Shown here: positions 1 to 5,534 of the stretch, one piece after another
Layout: every line of letters begins with the position of its first letter
How positions within the stretch are numbered: position 1 is the first letter of the stretch
Assembly: GCA_030598645.1 (NCBI GenBank)
Contig: JAUVPN010000194.1
Span: forward strand, 1 to 5,534
From: Hyphomicrobium sp.
GTDB taxonomy: Bacteria; Pseudomonadota; Alphaproteobacteria; Rhizobiales; Hyphomicrobiaceae
Length of the DNA: 5,534 bases
Direction of reading: 5' to 3'
Translations under genes and position numbers: made by a program
Notes under the pieces: model-generated
Database searches by the model: none
Told to the model about the DNA's origin: nothing
What the model saw: the letters and a program-made list of their open reading frames with translations, nothing else

Positions 1-197
1 GCGATCTGCTTGTGGAGAAATTCCTCCGCGTCGGCGTAGCGCTTTTCGCCAATCGCGGGAAGAAGGCCGGGCTCGACGGCATGCAGCACCGTCAGACTTG
101 CGCCGGCCTCGCTCTTCAGCTCGAGGCCCCGCTCGAATGCGCGCTGCGATCGGTCGGTGAGATCGCTCGCCACCAATAAACGTGTGATCCGTGACAT
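1..197 (-). CDS. Universal stress protein (UspA family), N-terminal fragment
   Basis: The reverse strand reads from an ATG at 197 into the left edge, giving 65 complete codons. The protein begins MSRITRLLVASDLTDRSQRA, the usual first beta strand of the Usp fold (RLLVASDL, residues 6-13) with the conserved Asp12. An amphipathic helix (RAFERGLELKSEAGA, residues 19-33) and a second strand (SLTVLHAV, 34-41) follow. Usp domains are about 140 residues and bind ATP or act as stress-response regulators in the cytoplasm. The C-terminal glycine-rich nucleotide loop lies outside the window, so ATP binding cannot be judged. The ATG was chosen because the conserved strand starts five residues after it. 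No convincing Shine-Dalgarno sequence is visible upstream, and the frame stays open further upstream, so a longer start is possible. It diverges from tgt across a long intergenic region. Confidence 0.85.
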   Translation of the reverse strand, partial: MSRITRLLVASDLTDRSQRAFERGLELKSEAGASLTVLHAVEPGLLPAIGEKRYADAEEFLHKQI

Positions 198-929
198 CGC
201 AAGCAAGTGGAACGAGTTCAGCTCGCTTGTCCTTGATTGGCGTCAAGTGCCGGATGAAAAAACGTCAGCGGTGCCGACTAAGCCCACGCACGTCGTCATT
301 GACTTGTCGGTCCTGTCTACCGAAGCGGGCCACGAGGCTTCTGTTAGCCGCGTCGAACATGTCTGCTTTGGGCCAGGAGCCGTTATCATTTTTGGGAGGT
401 GACGTCGTCAGCTCAGCCCCCAAAAAGCAGTCGCTGTCCTTACCGTTTTTCAGGGCTCGACGTATCTCACGCCGCGGGAAGGCGCGGGCCTTCAACGGGC
501 CTTGCCCTCAGGATAGCGTTGCGAACCCTGCTCACGCGTTCTCTAACGCTTGAAGGCGTTCAATGAGCGTAGATCAATGCGCGCCGGCGCGATCACGGCT
601 ACCCAGACACCGTCATTCTACAGGCGGCGAGCGGTTGGTGCGTCGATCCTGGCGGAACGTACAAGTGCGTCAGTCGTGAACGGTTAATCGTGAAGCGCGA
701 GAGGTGTAAGATTTAAAGTGGCCACTGCGAACGTGAGGGGCAGACCATAACCTCGACGCAGACTTCTCGGCGTTTACCGCCACGTCGCGGGCCCGCTATC
801 ATCAGCATAGTGTGCGATCCCTTTTTCCGGCATCGCTGGAGCACCTGTCATCATGGGGAAACGCCACGGTTTTTCGTGGTAACACCCGGGTAACCGAGAG
901 GTAGGATCAGACTCGGTCTACTCTGCCTT
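198..929. other. Long intergenic region without a recognisable gene
   Basis: No reading frame here resembles a protein family I know. Short open frames exist on both strands (for example from ATG 577 to about 684 on plus, and around 265-495 on minus), but they lack good ribosome sites and have unremarkable composition. Small structures seen are two perfect GC-rich palindromes (CGCGCCGGCGCG at 580-591, GCGGGCCCGC at 787-796), a weak hairpin with CCACG/CGTGG arms at 864-879, and overlapping short inverted repeats around 545-563. None is strong enough to name. The region probably holds the upstream control sequences of the divergent stress-protein and tgt genes plus decayed sequence. Confidence 0.5.
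359..380 (+). repeat. Possible degenerate member of the GTCCGC-type repeat family
   Basis: ATGTCTGCTTTGGGCCAGGAGC resembles the left arm and loop of the modules found at 2539, 4666 and 4757. It gives the SALGQ reading that I remember from the same kind of spurious rhizobial ORFs. The right arm (AGCGGACAT or AGCAGACAT expected) has decayed after AGC, so only half the palindrome is left. This could be chance. Confidence 0.25.
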
Positions 930-2306
<1,377 letters not shown>

Positions 2307-2331
2307 GCGTGCGTGAATCCGATCGTCGGCG

Positions 2332-2415
2332 CTCAATGCCCACGGAGAGCAGGATCTCGATGGGGTGAAAGCGCGTGTCCGTTGTCACATCGAACTCTAA
2401 GTCCGCATGATGCAT
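2332..2415 (-). pseudogene. Sterol desaturase / fatty acid hydroxylase family remnant
   Basis: Reverse-strand codons from 2415 read MHHADLEFDVTTDTRFHPIE followed by ILLS. In the membrane-bound di-iron sterol desaturase (fatty acid hydroxylase) superfamily this corresponds to the third histidine cluster (H-x-x-H-H) and the following DFDVTTxxRFHPxEI block. Only about 25-28 residues match; whole proteins are about 250-300 residues with several membrane segments. The first histidine of the cluster is missing: the residues before MHH are TVD where HR is expected. An in-frame TAG lies seven codons upstream at 2434-2436. Downstream of the match the frame runs antisense through the small membrane ORF. 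This is a decayed scrap, not a working enzyme. Confidence 0.7.
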
Positions 2416-2433
2416 ATCGACCGTGACGTCTTC

Positions 2434-2532
2434 CTACTTGGCGCGGAAGACGGCCACAATCAATCGCTTGAGATGCTCTTCCGGCAGCGAAAGACCAAGG
2501 CCGGATTCAAACGCCAGGCCGTTGGCAATCGG
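2434..2532 (-). pseudogene. Unidentified protein C-terminus-like fragment
   Basis: On the reverse strand a stretch of 32 codons ending in TAG (2434-2436) reads PIANGLAFESGLGLSLPEEH and then LKRLIVAVFRAK. It looks protein-like: a helix-forming, charged and hydrophobic alternation ending cleanly at a stop. It has no start, since the repeat at 2539-2612 sits seven bases upstream and cuts the frame off. I do not recognise the family. It is in the same frame as the sterol desaturase scrap that follows the stop, but the two do not read as parts of one known protein. It is likely a remnant truncated by repeat insertion or rearrangement; a chance open frame is possible. Confidence 0.3.
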
Positions 2533-2538
2533 TCGGGG

Positions 2539-2612
2539 ATGTCCGCTTTTGGCACTTAGCGGACATAGAGCACACGTCCAATAGAGTCCGCTTTTGGGGG
2601 TAAAGCGGACGT
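2539..2612 (+). repeat. Two-module palindromic repeat, copy 1
   Basis: Module A (2539-2566) has perfect 9-bp arms ATGTCCGCT and AGCGGACAT around the loop TTTGGCACTT. After a 17-nt spacer (2567-2583) comes module B (2584-2612) with 9-bp arms GTCCGCTTT and AAAGCGGAC around TGGGGGT. Total length is 74 nt, identical to copies 2 and 3. Module B has three differences from the consensus, all in its outer bases. The copy lies 61 nt upstream of the DUF411 start and could fold into two hairpins in mRNA or a longer cross-paired one. It is REP/MITE-like, with no protein of its own. Confidence 0.9.
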
Positions 2613-2673
2613 CTCTGTCGGGCAGAGCAGTCTAGGGCTTAGAAGTAAGCTCACGCATGAGAGGTAGAGACAG

Positions 2674-3183
2674 ATGACCAAATCAAGCCAAAAGATTGCA
2701 GAAAGGCTGAACCGTAAAAGCCGCATTCTGACGCTTATGCCGAGGCTCTCCGCAATCGCTTTGTTGGTGGGCGGCGGCCTATGGGCGCTGCAGCCAAAAG
2801 GTGGCTCGGCTCAAGAGATCACCATGTACAAGAATGTCGGCTGCCAGTGCTGTACGAAGTGGGCTAATCTGCTGCGTGCTAAAGGATACAGCGTGGCCGA
2901 GAAAGGCGTTGATGACCTCGATTCCATAAAGGCTCGGTTCAACGTTGGAGCGAAATACCAGGGCTGCCATACAGCATTAATCGGTGGCTACGTAATTGAG
3001 GGTCATGTGCCCGTTAAGGATATTGAGCGGCTCTTAAGAGAACGTCCCGACGTGAAGGGTCTCTCCGTTCCAGGTATGCCAGTGGGTTCGCCCGGCATGG
3101 AAGTGCCTGGCAGTATTCCAGAACCCTACACCGTCCTTCTCATGAAGAACGATGGCAGCTCGGAGGTCTATGCCAGGTATTGA
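2674..3183 (+). CDS. DUF411 exported metal-binding protein (copper-associated)
   Basis: The 169-aa protein has an N-terminal basic region, a hydrophobic segment (about 25-40) and a likely signal peptidase site near GGSAQ-E (residues 43-48), so it should be periplasmic or membrane-anchored. The mature part is a full DUF411 domain: thioredoxin-like strand ITMYKN, a CQCC cluster (Cys57, Cys59, Cys60), a second Cys98-His99 pair in GCHTALIGGYVIEGHVP, and the PGMPVGSPGME loop (133-143), ending SEVYARY. DUF411 proteins are often encoded with copper-resistance genes and are thought to bind metal through these cysteines; the exact role is not settled. No copper gene is seen nearby. ATG 2674 follows GAGAGG at 2659-2664; ATG 2736 (Met22) would leave a more typical, shorter signal peptide. 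Repeat copies lie on both sides. Confidence 0.9.
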   Translation: MTKSSQKIAERLNRKSRILTLMPRLSAIALLVGGGLWALQPKGGSAQEITMYKNVGCQCCTKWANLLRAKGYSVAEKGVDDLDSIKARFNVGAKYQGCHTALIGGYVIEGHVPVKDIERLLRERPDVKGLSVPGMPVGSPGMEVPGSIPEPYTVLLMKNDGSSEVYARY

Positions 3184-3453
3184 GGCCGGTTATTGCGACT
3201 GTAGAGGCTGAGCACCCGTTGCACAAACTCAGAGGTCGGTCCTCGTCAACGTAGGCATGTGCAGTGTATCCCCACTCCCGCCATGCATAGAATTGGAGGA
3301 GCAGGCGGGGGAGCACTTGATTTCGACTTCTCCATTTCGGAGATCGAACGGGCAAATCGCGTCTCTGCTCCTTCGCAGACGCTAGATCCCGATCATCGTC
3401 GAGCGTATGCACTCATGCACGTTATGGCCGCGGGTGGCGAATGGAAATGCAAA
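3184..3453. other. Intergenic region after the DUF411 gene
   Basis: No convincing gene. A plus-strand frame from ATG 3283 gives about 63 residues (MHRIGGAGGGALDFDFSISE at its start) and ends inside repeat copy 2 at 3474, so its last residues are repeat-derived. It has no ribosome site in the right place and no family I know. It could be a gene remnant cut by the repeat. No clear terminator follows the DUF411 stop. Confidence 0.4.
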
Positions 3454-3527
3454 ATTTCCGCTTTTGGCACTTAGCGGACATCCAAGTGGCGACCGAAAAT
3501 GTCCTCTTTTGGGGGTAAAGCGGACAT
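3454..3527 (+). repeat. Two-module palindromic repeat, copy 2
   Basis: Module A (3454-3481) differs from copy 1 by one base (ATTTCCGCT in the left arm). Module B (3499-3527) has left arm ATGTCCTCTTT, loop TGGGGGT and right arm AAAGCGGACAT, one mismatch from an 11-bp perfect stem. The spacer between modules is again 17 nt (3482-3498) but unrelated in sequence to those of the other copies. It separates the DUF411 gene from the Cys-rich gene. The reverse strand is open through it, which creates a spurious ORF. Confidence 0.9.
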
Positions 3528-3615
3528 CAGGGCAATTCGGCCAAGTCTCGCCCGGCGCCAGCGGCGAACCTGCGTTTGCCTTGCGATAGCTCAACCCCCG
3601 GCTGGTAAACTTGAG

Positions 3616-3650
3616 TATAACTAGCAAGATTTCTGAGCGCAGCTGAGCGC
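3616..3650 (+). promoter_or_regulatory. Possible -10 box and tandem octamer before the Cys-rich gene
   Basis: TATAAC at 3616-3621 resembles a -10 box, though no good -35 lies 16-18 nt upstream. Just downstream CTGAGCGC occurs twice, at 3633-3640 and 3643-3650, ten bases apart (one helical turn), in the presumed leader of the gene at 3683. This spacing would suit a protein-binding site, but the evidence is only the repeat itself. Confidence 0.25.
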
Positions 3651-3682
3651 GCAACCCAACAACCAGCACTAGGAGGCATCCA

Positions 3683-3898
3683 ATGACCACGTGCGCTTGC
3701 GGTAATTGCCAATTCTTCGACAATCAGAGCAAGGCTGCTGCGAAGCAAACGCAAAAGCACACTGGCCTGTGCCGCTTTAATCCGCCCATGGCTCAATCGG
3801 CTGCCGACAATCATGGCGTATGGCCGGTCGTCGAGAGGAAAGATTGGTGCGGCCACTTCGCAGCAACGGTCGACCGCTTCAGGACGATCGCGGCATAG
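3683..3898 (+). CDS. Small Cys-rich conserved hypothetical protein (likely metal-binding)
   Basis: A 71-aa protein with an excellent ribosome site, AGGAGG at 3671-3676 with 6-nt spacing, which fixes the start. Cysteines lie at 4, 6 and 9 (TCACGNC), 30 (GLCRFNPP) and 56 (DWCGHF), with His58. The pattern C-x2-C near the N-terminus, then GxCRxxPP, then WPxV...DWCGxF is one I know from small conserved hypothetical proteins of proteobacteria and phages, where four cysteines probably hold a zinc ion or iron-sulfur centre. No signal peptide or membrane segment is visible, so it is probably cytoplasmic. Function unknown. It stands alone between repeat copy 2 and the next gene 160 bases downstream. 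Confidence 0.8.
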   Translation: MTTCACGNCQFFDNQSKAAAKQTQKHTGLCRFNPPMAQSAADNHGVWPVVERKDWCGHFAATVDRFRTIAA

Positions 3899-3962
3899 GT
3901 CGTCGCAGTACATCTGACGAGCGTTCGCGCGCTGCTCCACCTGACGGTATGGAAGCACATGA

Positions 3963-3989
3963 CTCCCGAAAACCTTTCTGCTTCGGGGG
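3963..3989 (+). terminator. Hairpin downstream of the Cys-rich gene
   Basis: Arms CCCGAA (3965-3970) and TTCGGG (3982-3987) pair perfectly around an 11-nt loop; one wobble and one G-C pair can extend the stem to 3963-3989. It lies 64 bases after the stop at 3898. There is no T-run after it, so it is a poor intrinsic terminator and may be only a transcript-end hairpin or chance. Confidence 0.25.
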
Positions 3990-4058
3990 CAAATCTGCCG
4001 TCGGAAGATCGGCAACGCTAACCTCCCTCATTGAATTGGCTCGCTGCTGCGAAGTCCG

Positions 4059-4595
4059 ATGCCTCGGAAACGAACCATCAGCATCAACCGCGCACCCGTG
4101 CTAACGCTCTGGGCCGCCATCGTCGCAGAACGGCTGGGTTTCAGGCGTAAGGAGGCTTTGACGTTGGGACGGGCGGTTGCCGGCCTCAACGCCTATGCCA
4201 AGGGGGTGTCTCTCGGTTTGTTCACACCGTCGGCCAAGACTGTCGAGGACCATCGGAAGAGGTTGAAGGCTGGGAAAACGCTGAGTGTGGACCTACTGCA
4301 TCGCGCAGTCCCGGTGACGCGTACGCCAGAGGGGCTGCGCGCGCTGAGCAAGGACCGACCGATCTCGCCAGAAAGTGTCGAGCGCTACCTAGAGAAGACC
4401 TTCGGCGATGCTCTCGATGAAGCGCGCGAAGCCATGATGGAGCTGGCCAAATCCCAGCCGCCAAGGGAAATCGCGGCGCGTGCCTATCGGCTTTACGAGG
4501 ATTTTCGTCCAGAGGTGCCGGAGGGGGTTCGAGGCTGGGGCGCAAAAGGAGAACTGGACATCGGGCACATTAGGACGCTGCGACGTGGGCGATAG
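4059..4595 (+). CDS. Conserved hypothetical protein, 178 aa
   Basis: The product starts MPRKRTISINRAPVLTLWAA and looks complete. It appears soluble and mostly helical: a helix with RAPVLTLWAAIVAERLGF (11-28), a second with EALTLGRAVAGLNAYAKG (32-49), a central conserved-looking RTPEGLRALSKDRPISPESV (88-107), a long helix (108-131), and a C-terminal PEVPEGVRGWGAKGELDIG stretch (151-169). I recall near relatives in rhizobial genomes, always as hypothetical proteins of unknown function, so no role is assigned. Cysteines and signal peptide are absent. The ATG is the only standard start in the frame after the TGA at 4032-4034, but no good ribosome site precedes it. It is followed after 70 bases by repeat copy 3. 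High GC and normal codon use suggest a real gene. Confidence 0.75.
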   Translation: MPRKRTISINRAPVLTLWAAIVAERLGFRRKEALTLGRAVAGLNAYAKGVSLGLFTPSAKTVEDHRKRLKAGKTLSVDLLHRAVPVTRTPEGLRALSKDRPISPESVERYLEKTFGDALDEAREAMMELAKSQPPREIAARAYRLYEDFRPEVPEGVRGWGAKGELDIGHIRTLRRGR

Positions 4596-4665
4596 CGCAA
4601 CGACAGCGTTGGGCGAGACGGCACGAGGAACGAGCGTAGATCTTGGCAATCTAGCGACCATTGGA

Positions 4666-4780
4666 TTGTCCGCTTTTGGCACTTAGCGGACATCTAAGCC
4701 GCCTCGGAGAACGTCCGCTCTTGGGGGTAAAGCGGACATCCCAGACGCCCGCTCGCATGTCTGCTTTTGATCCAAAGCGG
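4666..4780 (+). repeat. Three-module palindromic repeat, copy 3
   Basis: Module A (4666-4693) differs from copy 1 only at its first base. Module B (4711-4739) has left arm ACGTCCGCTCT, loop TGGGGGT and right arm AAAGCGGACAT (two mismatches in the stem). A further module C begins after another 17-nt spacer (4740-4756): ATGTCTGCTTT, loop-like TGATCC and AAAGCGG (4757-4780), whose expected last bases (ACAT) are replaced by TTGTTG. Spacer A-B is 4694-4710, 17 nt. Module C forms the first eight codons of the downstream DUF2726 gene. Confidence 0.85.
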
Positions 4781-5176
4781 TTGTTGAACAAAAGTGAGTA
4801 TAAGATTCTTCTACTGCTTGAGTCCATTGTCCGCGAAACCAACACCGGACTCCGAGTGATGGCTCAGACGAATATGGGAGAAATAATTAGGCCGAAAAAA
4901 GGGTCGGCTTCAGATTTCGATTGCAATAACGCTTTTCGTTCCATCAACAGTAAGCGACTGGATTTTGTTGTGATCAATCGTTGCGGAACGCCCGTTCTTG
5001 CGCTCGAGTACCAAGGTGACGGTCACTTCCGTTCCCGATCCTTTATGCGGGATGCAGTCAAGCGGGAGGTTTTGCGAAAAGCGAAGATTTGTTTCATTGA
5101 GGTCCCGAGAAACTACAGAGCGCTTGACCTAAGAGCAAGATTGCGAACGTTGTTGGCCCCGCATACGAAGAACTGA
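4757..5176 (+). CDS. DUF2726 domain protein, nuclease-like, with repeat-derived N-terminus
   Basis: A 139-aa protein from ATG 4757, nearly all DUF2726: LLNKSEYKILLLLESIV (9-25), RVMAQTNMGEIIRP (33-46), SINSKRLDFVVINR (62-75), PVLALEYQGDGH (79-90), RDAVKREVLRKAKICFIEVP (98-117). The order Asp69, then Glu84-Tyr-Gln86, then a basic helix resembles the PD-(D/E)XK/Vsr-like nuclease fold; activity on nucleic acid is an inference. The first eight residues MSAFDPKR are translated from repeat module C, and the conserved domain starts at residue 9, so the original 5' end seems lost; many relatives carry extra N-terminal sequence. No Shine-Dalgarno site precedes ATG 4757; TTG codons at 4781 and 4784 are alternatives. 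The longer open frame back to 4661 is all repeat sequence. Base composition is visibly more AT-rich than tgt or the 4059 gene, suggesting separate origin. Confidence 0.8.
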   Translation: MSAFDPKRLLNKSEYKILLLLESIVRETNTGLRVMAQTNMGEIIRPKKGSASDFDCNNAFRSINSKRLDFVVINRCGTPVLALEYQGDGHFRSRSFMRDAVKREVLRKAKICFIEVPRNYRALDLRARLRTLLAPHTKN

Positions 5177-5219
5177 TCCCGATCTCGTGGATGTTTGTGC
5201 AGTCGGCCGGAATGCTCTG

Positions 5220-5247
5220 ATGTCCGCTAAGTGTCAAAGGCGGACAT
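5220..5247 (-). repeat. Solitary inverted copy of module A
   Basis: ATGTCCGCT, loop AAGTGTCAAA and GGCGGACAT form the reverse complement of module A with two base differences, one in the loop and one in the stem. No module B is found 17 nt away on either side. It lies 43 bases after the DUF2726 stop and faces the copy at 4666, so this gene is bracketed by module A in inverted orientation. Confidence 0.8.
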
Positions 5248-5534
5248 CGAGCGACCGGGTAAGTGCGCCCAACTGGTACGCGATGAATGTTGGGTGTGGT
5301 GAAGTGCCTGCCATCTTGCTGGTGGTCGCTGCTACTTGAGAACCATCGCCCCCAACGCCGACCGTGCGGCAGGCAGTCGCCCTGCGACACAAATACCAAT
5401 TCATGGCTCTGTCATTGAAATGGTCACCGCCCGGCCTAGATGTTCAAGAGCCACGCTCCGCCATCCCTCGCGGAGAATGCCCTTTCCCCCGGGCACAGTG
5501 GCCGACTCGGGCGCCGGTCTTTTACTCCGTTCCA
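5248..5534. other. Right-end region with no recognisable gene
   Basis: Both strands were read. Open frames here (for example on the minus strand from about 5432 toward 5248) give no family I know and show no ribosome site with a convincing start. A short inverted repeat, GCAGG/CCTGC near 5370, is the only structure seen. A gene may begin beyond the window edge. Confidence 0.4.

Noticed and set aside
157..402. Plus-strand ORF of 81 codons starting inside the stress-protein gene
   Set aside because: It starts antisense to a clear Usp coding region and its product matches nothing known to me.
545..591. Overlapping inverted repeats (AACGC/GCGTT) and the CGCGCCGGCGCG palindrome
   Set aside because: Short and GC-rich, as expected in such DNA; no second copy in the window and no gene context pointing to a function.
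2532..2622. GTCGGG on both sides of repeat copy 1 as a target-site duplication
   Set aside because: The hexamers sit at unequal distances from the repeat ends (1 and 4 bases), and copies 2 and 3 show no similar duplication, so chance is likely.
3382..3723. Minus-strand ORF containing RFTPK and PLSAKSG strings
   Set aside because: These strings are repeat copy 2 translated in reverse. Similar ORFs recur wherever the repeat occurs, and there is no ribosome site.
2539..4739. CRISPR array
   Set aside because: Modules are palindromic, come in pairs about 45 nt apart, and copies are about 0.9-1.2 kb apart with genes between. The 17-nt spacers are too short and there is no regular array or cas gene.
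4661..4756. N-terminal extension of the DUF2726 gene from TTG 4661
   Set aside because: The extra 32 residues are translated repeat modules A and B and their spacers, so a start there is unlikely; ATG 4757 or TTG 4781/4784 is preferred.

Overview
The window looks like an accessory or debris-rich stretch of an alphaproteobacterial genome, most likely Bradyrhizobium or a close Rhizobiales relative. The main clue is a family of short palindromic repeats built on GTCCGCTTTT...AGCGGAC. When translated by accident these give strings such as SAKCQKR, RFTPKSGH and SAFDPKR, which I recall from many spurious 'hypothetical proteins' of that group. The taxon call is an inference from memory, not a search.

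Layout, left to right. (1) Positions 1-197, minus strand: N-terminal part of a universal stress protein running off the left edge. (2) About 785 bases with no recognisable gene. (3) 983-2143, plus strand: a complete queuine tRNA-ribosyltransferase (tgt) without queA or other queuosine genes beside it, more like the gamma/betaproteobacterial type than the usual alphaproteobacterial one, followed by an overlapping small membrane-protein ORF at 2136-2306. (4) 2307-2538: gene debris, including a clear scrap of a sterol desaturase/fatty acid hydroxylase family gene on the minus strand. (5) 2539-5247: a row of small genes separated by repeat copies: repeat 1, an exported DUF411 protein, repeat 2, a 71-aa Cys-rich protein and a 178-aa conserved hypothetical protein, repeat 3, a DUF2726 nuclease-like protein, and one inverted repeat module. 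(6) 5248-5534: nothing recognisable.

The genes do not form one evident pathway. Tgt would exchange guanine 34 of GUN-anticodon tRNAs for a queuosine base or precursor. DUF411 proteins are commonly found with copper-handling genes. The DUF2726 protein has the look of a PD-(D/E)XK-type nuclease fold. The most notable structure is the repeat family: three copies share a 28-nt module A and a 29-nt module B with a spacer of exactly 17 nt whose sequence differs every time. The third copy adds a module C, again 17 nt further on, and module C supplies the start codon and first eight codons of the DUF2726 gene.
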